DNA of 64,000 nucleotides from Prorocentrum cordatum (Eukaryota > Sar > Dinophyceae > Prorocentrales > Prorocentraceae), in assembly GCA_963575745.1 (NCBI GenBank), contig CAUYUJ010020574.1, positions 90,196 through 154,195 on the forward strand, written 5' to 3'. Below are positions 21,060 through 32,213 of the stretch, piece by piece (positions within the stretch are counted from its first letter, which is position 1; the number at the start of each line of letters is the position of its first letter). The position numbers and the translations under genes were made by a program. The notes beneath the pieces were generated by a model. That model ran no database searches. It was given only the letters and a program-made list of their open reading frames with translations, and was not told where the DNA came from.

Positions 21060-21855
21060 AGTTGTGGGTATCGTCTTCGGTGGAGCTCTCTATGGGGCCA
21101 CGACACGTGTGAGGGGTGTGCCGAAATTGGCAGCGGGGACGCATGCGACCACCGCCACTGGGGCCTTCGGTGGAGCTCCCTGTGGGGCCACGAAACGTGC
21201 GAGGGGTGTGCCCGAATGGGTGGCGGGGACGCGTGCGAACAACGCCACTGGAGCCTTCGGTGGAGCTCCTTTGGGGTCACGAAACGTGTGCGGGGTGTGC
21301 CGAAAGGGGGTGGCGGGGACGCACGCGAGCACCGCCACTGGGGCCTTCGGTGGAGCTCACTGAGCTCCTTACAGGGCCACGTGTGAGGAGTGTGCCGAAA
21401 TGGTTGGCGGGGACGCATGCGAGCACCACCACTGGGGTCTTGGGTGGAGCTCCCTAGAAGGGCCACGAAACGTGTGCGGGATGTGCCGAAATGGGTGGCG
21501 GGAACGCATGCGAACACCGCCGCTGAGGCCTTCTATGGAGTTCCCTGTGGGGCCACGAAACGTGCGAGGGGGGTGCCGAATTGGGTGGCGGGGACGCATG
21601 CGAGCACCGCCACTGGAGCCTTCGGTGGAGCTCCCTATAGGGCCGCGAAACATGTGAGGGATGTGCCGAAATGGGTGGCGGGGACGCATGCGAGAACCGC
21701 CACTGGGGCCTTCGGTGGAGCTCCCGGTGGGGCCACGAAACGTGCGAAGGGTGTTCCGAAATGGGTGGCGGGGACGCATGCGAACACCGCCACTGGAGCC
21801 TTCGGTGGAGCTCCCGGTGGGGCCACGAAACGTGTGAGAGGTGTGCCGATATGGG

Positions 21856-21933
<78 letters not shown>

Positions 21934-21948
21934 GGATGATGATGATGG

Positions 21949-21995
<47 letters not shown>

Positions 21996-22090
21996 GGAGG
22001 AGGGAGGAGGAGAGGAGATGAGAGGAGGAGAGGAACGCGGGGACCGTCTCTTCAAAACGAGGACCCAACACCACAGGATGGGTTGGAAAA
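21060..22090 (+). repeat. Composite satellite C2, copy 1 (about 90-bp unit)
   Basis: About nine copies of a unit around GGCCACGAAACGTGTGAGGG, TGTGCCGAAATGGGTGGCGG, GGACGCATGCGA and CTTCGGTGGAGCTCCCT. Then a long (ATG)n tract (21853-21995), GGA, and the tail CTCTTCAAAACGAGGACCCA at 22050. The second copy is at 61590-61990. Poly-His, poly-Met and poly-Asp frames are artefacts. Confidence 0.85.
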
Positions 22091-22344
22091 AGAGCTTGAC
22101 CTTTACGGATCGGAGCCCACAGAGAAAATCCTAACGCCTGCAATATTTGCTCTGTACTTTCGCCCAGCACGCAGCAACGAAGAACGCCTCGCTTCGATCA
22201 GCTGGGCATCCTTCCCGTCCTCCTCCCCTCCTATCTCTTCGCATCCCATCCCTCCTCCTCTCCCCTCCATCCTCTCCCTCCCTCTTCCGTCCTCCATCCT
22301 CTTCTCATCTTATCCCTCTCCTGGTCCTGCTCCTCCTCGGGGGG

Positions 22345-22450
22345 AGCAACAAGTACCGATACCCAGACCCATCGCGGTGTGCGCTCTGACCGGGACCTCG
22401 CGGCGAGTCCAGCCGTGGCGACGACGGACCCCCGGGCAGCCCAGGAAGAC
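22345..22450 (+). repeat. Dispersed repeat family D4, copy 3
   Basis: CAAGTACCGATACCCAGACC, then GCTCTGACCGGGACC, then GAGTCCAGCCGTGGCGACGA. Confidence 0.5.
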
Positions 22451-22481
22451 GAAAGCGAGGGAAAGCCAGCGGCATCGGCAC

Positions 22482-22600
22482 GTGTGGCCGTGTCTTCTCG
22501 AGCTCCTGCGTGATGAGCTCCAGAGCCCGCCCGGAGAGCGCCATCTGCTCGTCGAAAAGCCGCCTCTGCCTCGTATCGCAATCCTCCCGGGCCGAGAGTG
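22482..22600 (-). CDS. Exon, coiled-coil protein
   Basis: About 40 codons on the minus strand between the acceptor CTATGCAG and a GTGCCG donor. It reads ALSAREDCDTRQRRLFDEQM and on to ALELITQELEKT. Amphipathic, Leu/Glu/Arg-rich; part of the minus-strand series. Confidence 0.58.
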
Positions 22601-22669
22601 CTGCATAGCTAGAGGGGGGAAGATAACTCAGCAGAAAGGAAGCGAAGGGGCCCAGGGACACAAATCAGT

Positions 22670-22815
22670 AGGCACAAATCCCAGGACTCCCCATATTGTC
22701 TCACATGTTCTGGATTTTCGTCTTCCCCCCCACACTTCCAAAATGTTTCCACATTTTTCCCTGAGAATAGTCGATTCATTGTGTCCGTGTGTTCTTCTCC
22801 CCGCCTGATAATTTA
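22670..22815. repeat. Dispersed repeat family D6, copy 1
   Basis: CCCATATTGTC...TTCCCCCCCACACTTCC...GATTCATTGTGTC...CTCCCCGCCTGAT. The same word order appears at 32395-32530. AT-richer than its neighbours; no ORF. Confidence 0.7.
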
Positions 22816-22984
22816 GAAGAAAGGAGGCACGTCCTGGAAGAAGGGATATCCTGGGGACTGCTCGCCGCTTTTTTGGGGGGCCCCTATCGGACCTCCGATC
22901 CTGGGGACAAAATCCCTGGGGTCCGAGACGAGTCCTGACCAGGACCCCTTTTCCTTCTCGGCGGAGCGGTGGAACCCGACACGA

Positions 22985-23200
22985 CTTCCTCCTACCTCCT
23001 CCTCCTCCCTTTTCCCTCTCCTTGCTCCTCCCTCCCTCCTCCTCCTCCGCCTCCTCCGCCTCCTCCTCCTCCTCCTCCTCCTCCTCCTCCTCCTCCTCCT
23101 CCCCTCCCCTCGCTCTCTCCCTCCCCCCTCCGCCCCCCCTCCTCCCTCCTCCCCTCTCCTCCATCCTCCTATCCATCCCTCATTCCCTCCCTCACTCCCT
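22985..23200. repeat. (TCC)n pyrimidine tract
   Basis: TCC/CCT repeats with longer C-runs to about 23200. Confidence 0.9.
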
Positions 23201-23421
23201 GAGGCTCGCCGTCGAGGCGACATCGGATCGGTCTGCACCTGCGTCAAATCGAAACATCAGCATCGAATCGGAACCGGGCGCGCTCGCGTCGGATCGGAGC
23301 CGTCAGATCGGAGTTGACACCGACAGGCTCTCGACCTCGGCGGCACTGCCTGCAGAGACGAAGGCGAGACACGCGAGCGCGTCGTCGGGCCCCGCGGGTT
23401 CCCGAGCATGGCCAACATCGG

Positions 23422-23520
23422 CGCGTGCCCCCCCCCCCCCCCCAGAGGAAAACAACACAAAAGACAATGGGCGCGTGCCCCCCCCAGAAAAGTAAGTCGG
23501 CGGGTGCCCCCCCTCCAAAA
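23422..23520. repeat. Three GGGCGCGTGCCCCCC units
   Basis: GGCGCGTGCCCCCCCC appears at about 23424 and 23467, and a GGCGGGTGCCCCCCC variant at 23498, each followed by an A-rich patch. Confidence 0.7.
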
Positions 23521-23529
23521 AAGAAGAAG

Positions 23530-24450
23530 AAGAGGAAGAAGAATAAGAAGAATAATCAGACAAACTACGGGAAGCCGGTGCTGTGCCATGCTCGGTCCCT
23601 GGGCCGTCCTGGCGGCGGCATCTTGGCTTCGGGGGTCCCTGGGGTTCTCGTGTCAGCCTCGGTGGCCATCCTTGTGGCAGGAGTGCGCTGGGGAATGGTG
23701 GCGGGGGTCGCTCCGCGCGGGGACACGTTCCGGGCAGGACCGCAGCACGCACCTCGATCACGACGACGCCGTGGGGCCGGAGGATCGCGCATCGATCCTG
23801 CGGTCCACACCAGGTTCCACATCGATCTGCATCGCCGATGCATTGGCGATGCGGCGCGATCCTTCGACCCCATCTAGTTACTCGGACGACATTCGGGAGG
23901 CCTGGAGCGTAAGGTCCGCACCGAAGCAAGGATCTGGGAAAGGACCCCGCACCGCGGGTCCTGGTGCACAGCGCATCGTTGAGCGGAGCCGCATGTGGCC
24001 TCCCCGAGCACAGGCAGCGCCCCCCCTCTCCCTCCCAGGAGCAGCTGGCAGACATCACGGGTCTGCAACTTCGTGCCATGAGCGTGCTGATCATCTGGCC
24101 GGTTGTGGTGCCAGTGGGGTCGTCTGTGGCCTGGCCGATTCACACCGCTGGGCGAGCCCATCGAGCAATGTCTGGCGAACTAGAAGCAGGCGACCCCTGC
24201 TCATTTTCATTCCTCGCACCCTCGTGCCTTGCTGAACCTGGGGGGCGCGTCTCGACATCCCCTCTCCACAAACGTCGCCAGGGCCACCAGCAAAGGGATT
24301 TGGCGGATGTGGTCAAGACGCGCCGCACGGCTGAAAAACTCTGAGCGCCGCCGATGGAGAAGGGGGCGGAGGAGAAGGAAGGAGAAAAGAGGAGTGACGA
24401 GGGTTCAGGAGGTGCGAAGCTGAGAAGTGGGACAGAGAATTCAGAGGGAA
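23530..24450. other. No gene recognised
   Basis: Mixed GC-rich sequence. Contains the palindromic GCATCGCCGATGCATTGGCG near 23830, shared with 5380-5500. Frames on both strands are open in places but none shows a domain or a coiled-coil exon. Confidence 0.4.
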
Positions 24451-24640
24451 GCGTGAAGAGGGAGGATGGGGAAGAGGAGGAAGAGGAGGGAGGGACGAGG
24501 AAATAACACTATAAGGGGGAGGAAGAGGAGGAGCAGGAGGAGTAGGAGGAAGCGGATGCGGATGAGGACGGGGATGAGTATGATGATGCTAATTATGATG
24601 CTGATGATGATGATGATGAGGAGGAGGAGGTGGTGGTGGT
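24450..24640. repeat. GGA, GCGGAT and GATGATGAT repeats
   Basis: Purine tract passing into GAT/GAG triplets to about 24640. Confidence 0.85.
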
Positions 24641-25261
24641 ACTCAACATCTGGTCACCTCTGCATCTCTCGATTCATTTCCTGCGCACTCACATAGACCG
24701 CTGTGCGCTTAGACGGGGGAGGGGCCCCTCAAGCGAGTTACAAGCAGGCCCCGCCTGCCACGACTGGTTATCCAAACAGAAGGGGCATGGATAAAGTTAG
24801 GGTCCGAACATGACATGGTCAAAGGCACGGGTTCGAAGAGCGAGAAGTAAGACGTCTCAGCTCGCACGCACACACAGGAAGAAGGCAAGGGAGAGGGACA
24901 GCGAGAACACGGAGGACCCACACAGCACAGGAGGACACGAAGGGCAGAGGAAACAAGAAGGCGGAGGCAGGCGGAGAAAAGTCCAGTGATTAAACAAAGG
25001 GCCTCAACACGTAGGCCAAATCTCAACCGTTACCTGCCCTGCAAATGGCGACAAACAACACGATTCGAAGCATGCACGTGTTACGCTCCTCCGCTGCTTG
25101 CAACTGTCACTGCTATATCGTTGCTGGCAACACGAGCATAATTAGGCAGGCACGCTCATCAGTTCACACTCAGGCTGTGGAGCAATCGTTCCCCATCATG
25201 AGGATCATCATTCTCCATATCAGTAGTCTCATTGTCTCGCGCGTCGTCGTCCATATTGTCG

Positions 25262-25525
25262 CTAATATGATACCCGCTGCAAGACTTGAGCGAGACGGAC
25301 AATAAAGGAGCTGAAGATCCGTTCAACGATTGCTTCATCCCTGATCCTCGCCCTGCCAAACGCAGGGAGTATGGCGAAGGCACTCTGCCCTGATTTGTCC
25401 AGGCGTACCAATCTGCTGATCTTCTGGAAGCTGACCTGCAACTGGGACCGCTGCTCTGGGTTCAGAATCGGCATCGGAGTAGTTTGTTGTATAAACGCAG
25501 CTCGTTCGGGGGCAATTTGCCACAA
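25262..25525 (-). pseudogene. Unrecognised protein-like segment (part of 25.2-26.7 kb island)
   Basis: 88 codons open on the minus strand with balanced composition (NPEQRSQLQVSFQKISRLVR, then GRARIRDEAIVERIFSSFIV). This differs from the low-complexity frames elsewhere. The DNA is less GC-rich than the flanks. No family recognised. Together with 25759-26052 and 26244-26720 it looks like one minus-strand coding region broken by stops and frame changes. Confidence 0.4.
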
Positions 25526-25758
25526 AACTTCTGCACATAGATCGACGGCCCGCTCCCGAACAGTAGTTGACCAGCTAATGGTACGGAGAAGTTGAGCCCG
25601 ACGGAATTATTCAACCATCGCTGGAAAACACGAGCCCCTCCAATTCATCCGCGCAAGGCGTCGTCCTCATAATGAACAGTGATACCCCACATCGCAGCCA
25701 ATGAAATGTGGTATAAAACCAGTCGCTGTCTGACCTAATCCACTTCTTCTAGAACAGA

Positions 25759-26052
25759 TCAGCGTGGCATCTGTATTTGTATTTGTTGCAGGGAGTTGCC
25801 CAGCGGTAGATTTACCTGCGCACCCTCCTGAGAGCACGATTTAGGCTCACCTTGAGGAAGATGCCATTGATCCAGCAGCAGTTCAAATGGAACGAGAAGC
25901 GCAGGGAGACAATGATATGACGACGCCGGAGTGGTTAGCATCCCTGGTGTCCCTGCCCACGCCCCTGGAATGCACATCAGGCCAGGCGGGGAATACGCCT
26001 GGCAATTGATGTACAACTCGGGCTTTTGAACAAGTCTGGCCCATCCAAGCAA
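25759..26052 (-). pseudogene. Unrecognised protein-like segment
   Basis: Minus-strand frame of 98 codons with normal composition (KPELYINCQAYSPPGLMCIP, later LPALLVPFELLLDQWHLPQG). Just upstream (26100-26250) a different minus frame carries GFVSDPFDFDTLLRFTRHPH, so the reading frame changes within the island. That implies frameshifts or an undetected intron. Confidence 0.4.
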
Positions 26053-26243
26053 GCATCTTCGCCACCGTCTTCTGACATGTGATCACTTCTAGAGCTACTT
26101 TCGGGCGAACGGGTAAACATGCAACCAGCAGTAGCAAGTTAAGGCGGCCTGATCGTAGCTCAACTGCACCAGGTCCCCCTTGTGGTGCGGGTGGCGGGTG
26201 AATCTGAGCAGCGTGTCGAAGTCGAAAGGGTCGCTTACGAAGC

Positions 26244-26720
26244 CTAATCTGAATACCAGTGTGCAACGAAACGAGCGGGTCTGTGCCGTATCCCCCTATT
26301 CACGATATGCGCATGCAAGTGGGGATTGGTCGTACAAGTACCGTATGTAAACACTGCGGAACCACCATATAGGACGGCACGAGTACTCATGTCAAGAATT
26401 TCCTGCTCACGAATCATGGCCTCCGCGTGCAGTTTCAGCTGCTCGTCCCATTCGTCCTGGTCCAAGTACCGAAATAACTGCATCCACTCGGAGAATCCTC
26501 GTCGAGCGTTGCGCCTGGATGTAAAGGCACGCCGACAGAACTTGATCGCCGTGTCCACTGCAGCTGTGCCCACGTTGTCATGACCATCCCGAGCTGCTCG
26601 CTCAGCCGCCAGCGGTTGGAATGCGGCTTATGCCAAGAGGTGAACAACGTACGGCCGCTCCGGGTCCGCGTCCTTCAGAAAGAGGGACCTTGTTGCGGGC
26701 ACTGCCAGGACTCGAGATCC
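26244..26720 (-). pseudogene. Unrecognised protein-like segment with HUH-like motif
   Basis: From about 26720 the minus frame reads FLKDADPERPYVVHLLA, a TAA stop near 26634, then continues through GFSEWMQLFRYLDQDEWDEQ and REQEILDMSTRAVLYGG to NPHLHAHIVNRG before a stop at 26244. HLHAHIV has the His-hydrophobic-His shape of HUH endonucleases. That alone is weak, as no second motif or catalytic Tyr context was identified. Degenerate, with one in-frame stop. Confidence 0.4.
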
Positions 26721-26969
26721 GCCAAATTCCACCAGGCGCGGAGAGAGCAACTACACCTGATTCCTCCCCTGCATCACCAAGCTCATGCTACAGTGCACCG
26801 AGGACAAAGTACAGCACATTGAGAGAGAAAACAAAGACATGTGCGGGCCGCGCGCCGTGGCAGACGGTTGCCTGAATGGAGGGGGAAGGGAGCGCTGGGT
26901 AGGGAGGTACACACGGCCCCGTGGCCGCGCAGGATGTGTGAAGAGGCCTGTGCCAGGGCGGCTGGAGGA

Positions 26970-27190
26970 GGGGGAGGAGGAGGAGGAGGAGGAGGAGGAT
27001 GAGGAGGAGCATCAGGAGGAGGAGAAGGGGGAGGAGGAGGAGGAGGAGGAGGAGGAGGAGGAGGAAGGGAGGAGGAGGAGGAGGAGGAGGGAGGAGGAGG
27101 AGGAGTGGAGGAGGAGGAGGAGGAGGAGGAGGAGAGGAGGATAGGAGGAGGAGGAGGAGGAGGAGGAGGAGGAGGAGGAGGAGGCGGAGG
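26970..27190. repeat. (GGA)n polypurine tract
   Basis: Over 200 bases of GGA with few interruptions, just downstream (minus sense) of the large coiled-coil exon. Confidence 0.95.
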
Positions 27191-27340
27191 CGAGGCGGAT
27201 GAGGACAGAGGAAATCATGGGAGAGTGACGAGGGGGAGTGAGGGGGAACGAGGACGAGAGATAACGAGGACGACGACGAGGAGGAGTGAGACGAGGGCCT
27301 GAGGACCGAGGAGAGAAAAGGAGCCCCTCCCTGCACGCAC

Positions 27341-28366
27341 TTCTCCGCCCAGTCCTCGACAAGGTGCTCGAGGGCGCTCAGGCGCTCGCCGACTGGGCCA
27401 TCCTCTGCGCTGCGCCCCCCGGCCGCGGCCGGGCGCTCGCCGAGGAGCTCGACCGCGCTCAGCCGGTCGCCGTGCAGCTGCAGGGTGCTCCGCCACCTGT
27501 CCTGCGCCCCTCCGAGGCGGTCCAGCCTCTCGCCCAGCTCCTCCAGGGCGGCGTCCAGGCGCCCGCGCAGCCGGCAGGCCTCCGAGCTCTGCGCTTCCCC
27601 GCCCAGCTCCACCCGCCGCTCCAGCGAGGCCAACCGCGCGCCCAGCGCGCTGGCGTCGGGCGCGGGTGCCTCAGCGGCCCTCTCCTGGAGCGTCTCCTCC
27701 ACCCGCCGCTCCAAGGTGGCCAGCCGGGTGCCCAGCGCACTGGCGTCGGGCGCCTCGTCCAGCCGCCGCTGGAGCGAGGTCAGCCGGGTGCCCAGCGCGC
27801 CAGCGTCGGGCGCCTCCTCCATCCGCCGCTGGAGCGAGGTAAGCTTTGCAACCAACGCGCCAGCGTCTGGCGCCTCCTCCATCCGCCTCTCCAGCGAGGT
27901 CAGCCTCGAAACCAACGCGCCAGCGTCGGGCGCCTCCTCCATCCGTCTCTCCAGCGAAGACAACCGCGTGCCCAACCCGCCAGCGTCGGGCGCTGGTGGC
28001 ACAGAGGCAATTTCCTGAAGAGTCTCCTCCACCCGCCGCTCCAGGGTGGCCAGCCGGGTGCCCAGCGCACTGGCGTCGGGCGCCTCGTCCAGCCGCCGCT
28101 GGAGCGAGGTCATCCGCGCACCCAGCGCGCCAGCGTCGGGCGCCTCCTCCATCCGCCTCTCCAGCGAGGTCAGCCGCGCGCCCAGCACGCTGGCGTCATG
28201 CGCTGGTGCCTCAACGGCCCTCTCCTGGAGCGTCTCCTCCACCCGCCGTTCCAGAGTAGCTAGCCGAGTGCCCAACGCACTGGCGTCGGGCGCCTCATCC
28301 ACCCGCCGCTGGAGCGAGGTCAGCCGTGCACCCAGCGCGACAGCGTCTGGCGCCTCCTCCATTCGC
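27341..28366 (-). CDS. Large exon, tandem-repeat coiled-coil protein
   Basis: About 342 codons on the minus strand. It starts after an AG acceptor (28368-28367), which completes an Arg codon begun in the exon at 30297-31260, and ends before the donor GTGCGTG (27340). The N-terminal two thirds is roughly eleven repeats of 20-24 residues of the type LTSLERRMEEAPDAGALGAR, with variants LQRRLDEAPDASALGTRL and LERRVEETLQER. The last third is non-repetitive coiled coil (LRGRLDAALEELGERLDRLG, LSALEHLVEDWAEK). The plus-strand frame (Pro/Gln/Arg-rich) is the complement shadow. Likely a structural or scaffold protein; exact role unknown. Confidence 0.75.
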
Positions 28367-28514
28367 CTCGAGAGCGTTTTGTTTACTCCCCGGGAGTAGC
28401 GTCCATTACCCTGGGGGTGAGGGCACAAGGGGGGGGCACGGTGACGAGGGGGGCGGCGGGTTAATGGCGGCGGCGCCCGTGCAAGTTTATATCCGTGCCA
28501 TCAGGGACGACCAT

Positions 28515-28530
28515 GTTCGAGACGACGACG

Positions 28531-28622
<92 letters not shown>

Positions 28623-28640
28623 GACGACGACGACGACATC
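28515..28640. repeat. (GAC)n microsatellite in an intron
   Basis: (ACG/GAC)n with few interruptions, inside the intron between the two large coiled-coil exons. Confidence 0.95.
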
Positions 28641-28699
28641 GTCCAGACGCATCCGTAGGCCCTCGGAACTCTCTCTGGAGGCCCCTGGAGGCCCGTAGG

Positions 28700-29150
28700 C
28701 ACTCGAAGGTCAGTAATAGCATAACAACACCACATCAATGTACACACCAGCGCGGAGAACAATTAACACAAAAGTTTGCGAGCGGCAGAACATGCCGATG
28801 ACCACAGCAGTGAGCCTGCAAGAGCAACGTGCCTGTGAGCACCGCAGTGAGTGCTCACCTCGCCACTGGCTTGTGTCGCTGGTGTGCCCAGGCTTTGGGG
28901 GACAAGCGGCGTGGGGCACCAGGCCTGCGCGACCACCCTACTTCGGAAACGCAGATATATGCAAAAAGCCTTTGGAAGGTCTAGGTTTTGGTCGGGCATG
29001 TCTTCCAACAGGCAGAATTTGGAAGACAAATAGAAACAGTCAAAGCATTCAGAAATAGTCAACATAGTTTTAAAACAATCGTCCCCATATGATTGTTTGG
29101 ACTATTTTTCGAATATTCCTCGTGTAGAGGTCGGGACGATTGTTTGCGTC
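28700..29150. other. Intronic spacer with a small inverted repeat
   Basis: No coding sequence. AAACAATCGTCCC at about 29076 and GGGACGATTGTTT at about 29132 can form a 13-bp stem. Confidence 0.5.
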
Positions 29151-29224
29151 TGAGTCGGAACGATTGCTACAGCATCAAGCCAATCAGCTCTGCGATCTTA
29201 GATGCCCGCCGAGGCCAGGATTCA

Positions 29225-29702
29225 GGGTCTGGGAAAGGAGGAGAAGGAGAAGGATGAGGAGGGGGAGGGGGAGGGAGAGGGGGAGGAGGAAGAGGAGGAG
29301 GAGGAGGAGGAGGAGGAGGACGACGAAGAGGAGGAGGACGGAGGAGGAGGAGGAGGAGGAGGAGGAGGAGGAGGAGGAGGAGCAGGAGGAGCAGAAGGAG
29401 GAGGAGGGCTGCCTTGATGGACCATCACCTCTTGGGCCTGTTTGCACCGGTGGCGGCTTCTGGGGCATGCAAAAAATTCCACAGGGGCCTCTGGAGGCCT
29501 CGGGAAGTCGACATCGCTGTCTTCTTCATTCCTCCTCTCTCCTCCTCCTCCTGCTCCTCCTCCTCCTCCTCCTCCTCCTCCTCCTCCCCCTCCTCCTCCC
29601 TTCCTCCTCCTCCCCTCCTCTTCCCCCTCCTCCTCCTCCTCCTCCTTCTCCTCCTCCGGCTCCTCCTCCTCCTCCTCCTCCTCCTCCTCCTCCTCCTCTC
29701 AT
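29225..29702. repeat. (GGA)n tract then (TCC)n tract
   Basis: Purine tract 29240-29410 and pyrimidine tract 29535-29700 on the same strand, separated by 125 bp. The two can pair as an inverted repeat of simple sequence. Confidence 0.9.
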
Positions 29703-29874
29703 CCACCCTCTTCCATGCCCTCTTGTCTCTATCCTCGGTGTCCGAATGCTGCTGGAAGGCCCTGTGCGGATGAGATGGCATCCACATCAACTTGCCCTCG
29801 CTCGTCGCTAGGTTGGGGGGCGGCGCCCTGTCCACGAATATCTTCACGTCAACTACGACGCTGCTCAGTCCCGC

Positions 29875-30200
29875 GATATCCTGCGAGCACCCTCGCGTAG
29901 CAATGCCGCGTCACGTAGGCGCCACAGCGTGCCTGAGAGCACCGGCAATACGCCCAGGAGCACCAGAGCGCCACGCGGGCCAACACAGGTCCTGAGAGCA
30001 CCAGGGCACCGCCGGCGCGGCATGCCTGCGAGCACCACAGGTGCGCCAGCGCGCCCTGCGAGCACTGCAATGGTGCACGGGCACCGCCGCACGTGTTGTT
30101 GCTTGCACGGTCACCACGGCATGCCAAGTGCGTGACCACCGCGCAACAGCCTGCGAGTGCAACCGCATGCGTGCGAGCGTAATGCGGTGGTCGCCCCCCC
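29875..30200. repeat. CTGCGAGCACCA-type degenerate minisatellite
   Basis: About ten irregular units of 27-33 bases around CCTGCGAGCACCACAGG. It lies in the intron between the two large coiled-coil exons. Confidence 0.6.
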
Positions 30201-30296
30201 TCCCCGTGCGATCAGATCGTGACCGATACGGCGGGGGGGAAGCAGGGGGAATGGGGGGCACTGATGTTGCCCCTCAAGGAATAGAAAAACAGGCTC

Positions 30297-31260
30297 CTCT
30301 CAAGCGAGGTCAGCCGCGCGCCCAGCGCGCCGGCGTCTGGCGCCTCCTCCGCCCGCCGCTCCAGAGAGGCCAGCCGCGCGCCGAGCGCGCCAGCGTCGGG
30401 CGCTGGCGACTCCGCGGCCCTCTCCTGGAGCGTCTCCTCCACCCGCCGCTCCAGAGTGGCCAGCCGGGTGCCCAGCGCACTGGCGTCGGGCGCCTCGTCC
30501 AGCCGCCGCTGGAGCGAGGTCAGCCGGGTGCCCAGCGCGCCAGCGTCGGGCGCCTCCTCCATCCGCCTCTCCAGCGAGGTCAGCCGCGCGCCCAGCGCGC
30601 CGGCGTCTGGCGCCTCCTCCGCGCGCCGCTCCAACGAGGTCAGCCGCGCGCCGAGCGCGCCAGCGTCGGGCGCCTCCTCCATCCGCCTCTCCAGCGAGGC
30701 TAGCCGTACGCCCAGCGCGCCAGCGTCGGGCGCCGATGGCACAACAACCCTCTCCTGGAGCGTCTCCTCCACCCGCCGTTCCAGAGTAGCTAGCCGAGTG
30801 CCCAGCGCACTGGCGTCGGGCGCCTCGTCCAGCCGCCGCTGGAGCGAGGTCAGCCGTGCACCCAGCGCGCCAGCGTCGGGCACCTCCTCCATCCGCCTCT
30901 CCAGCGAGGTCAGCCGCGCGCCCAGCGCGCCGGCGTCGGGCACCAGCGACCCAGCGGCCCTCTCCTGGAGCGTCTCCTGAACTCGGCCCTCGAGTGCCGC
31001 CATGCGCTTGTCGAGCGCCCTCCCTCGCTCGCCCAGGGCGGCCGCCTCCTGTTCGAGCGCCTCCTGGATCCTGCGGTCCGAGGCCTCCAGGCGCCGCTCG
31101 AGCGCCTTGCCCTCGCGGTCCAGGGACTCCTGGGCGCGCAGCTCGAACGCCTCCGCGCGCCTCTCGAGCGCTTCGCTCCGCTCCGTGCGGGAGCTGAGCT
31201 CCTGCTCGAAGGCGTCCTGCAGCCTCCGCTCCACGCCGTCCAGGCGCCTCTCCAGCACCT
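30297..31260 (-). CDS. Large exon, tandem-repeat coiled-coil protein
   Basis: About 321 codons on the minus strand from the acceptor CTGTCCCAG to a GA donor (exon ...CTTGAGAG, then GAGCCTG). It opens with EVLERRLDGVERRLQDAFEQ and continues through long Glu/Arg/Ala heptads. It then enters the same 20-24 residue repeats as the exon at 27341-28366 (about ten, LTSLERRMEEAPDAGALGAR type). Joining AG to G of the next exon keeps the frame and the repeat phase (LER-RMEEAP). GA donors are known in dinoflagellates. Confidence 0.75.
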
Positions 31261-31489
31261 CTGGGACAGCACAACAAACAAACGGCACCGCTGTCTTGTT
31301 TACGTTGGGCAAACCGGGACCGACTGGGATTACTGTGTACAGTGTCAGGGTGGTAAACTAGCGGCACAGTGGTGGAACAACCGACTTAGGCGTTGTTGCC
31401 ATCAAATTAGACATGGGTGAGCGCAGCATGACACAAGAAGGCAACGCATAAAGAAAAGAGGCCCGCAAGGGCATAAATATGCGCCCACA

Positions 31490-31735
31490 TGGTCGATGGC
31501 CGCTTCTCCCCAGACCTCCCCTGGGGTGCGGTCCGACTCGGATTTTGAGGTATGTTGCTCCCATCGTGAGGACCACATCCCAGAAATAATTCCGAGCACC
31601 CAGACAAGTATCGAAACAGTGTCGAACGAGTGTCACCTTCCAGGGCCCGACGCGCGAAAACCCTCCAGCTTCGGTGCGCTCTTGGTGCTCGAAATCCTTT
31701 CTCGTGGTCAAAGCTAACAGTAGGTTGGAACATCA
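31490..31735 (+). repeat. Dispersed repeat D5 copy 1, with partial D4
   Basis: D4-like CCCCAGACCTCCCCTGGGGT, then D5: TTGCTCCCATCGTGAGGACC, GAGCACCCAGACAAGTATCG, CAGGGCCCGACGCGCGAAAA, TCTTGGTGCTCGAAATCCTT. The D5 part matches 36236-36440. Confidence 0.65.
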
Positions 31736-31917
31736 TAAATTACACCAGAGAAAAAGCCTCAATCTGTGGATGGTTTGCAATGGGATCGATCGGAAGAGTG
31801 ACAAAGAAATCGACCGGGAACCCGGGAACCCAAAACCCACCGAATCGGCCCCGAACCAATAACCAAGACCCCGGGAAACCGGAACCAGGAACCCAGGAGC
31901 CCAGCAGGCCACCCAAA

Positions 31918-31985
31918 TCGGCAGGGAATCTTTCGCCAAATCTTGCAATTTCCGCCAGGACCCCTTCAGTGCAAGCACCGACTGG
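31918..31985 (-). CDS. Possible short exon
   Basis: Minus-strand frame GVLAEIARFGERFPADLGGL after an AAG acceptor. Helical and charged, in the right strand and place for the exon series, but short and without a clear donor. Confidence 0.3.
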
Positions 31986-32213
31986 GGCCTCTTGACGTGA
32001 ATCCAGCCGGCGCCTGGGCCTCCCACGGCCCAGGCGCGGCGGAAACGGGGCAAGGGCAGCGGAGCGACGGCACGCCCGAGCGGCGGCCTGTGGTGCGTGA
32101 CGCTCGGGCGCGCCACCGCCCCGGGGGGCTCGACCCCCTACCGATGGGCCTCGGGGGCAGTATGGTCCATATGAGAAGAAGAAGAAGAAGAAGAAGAAGA
32201 AGAAGAAACGCCA

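Noticed and set aside
27286-28263. 325-codon plus-strand Gln/Pro/Arg ORF (and the similar one at 30041-30703)
   Set aside because: Shadow of the minus-strand coiled-coil exons. The minus frame has heptads and in-phase splicing; the plus frame has neither.
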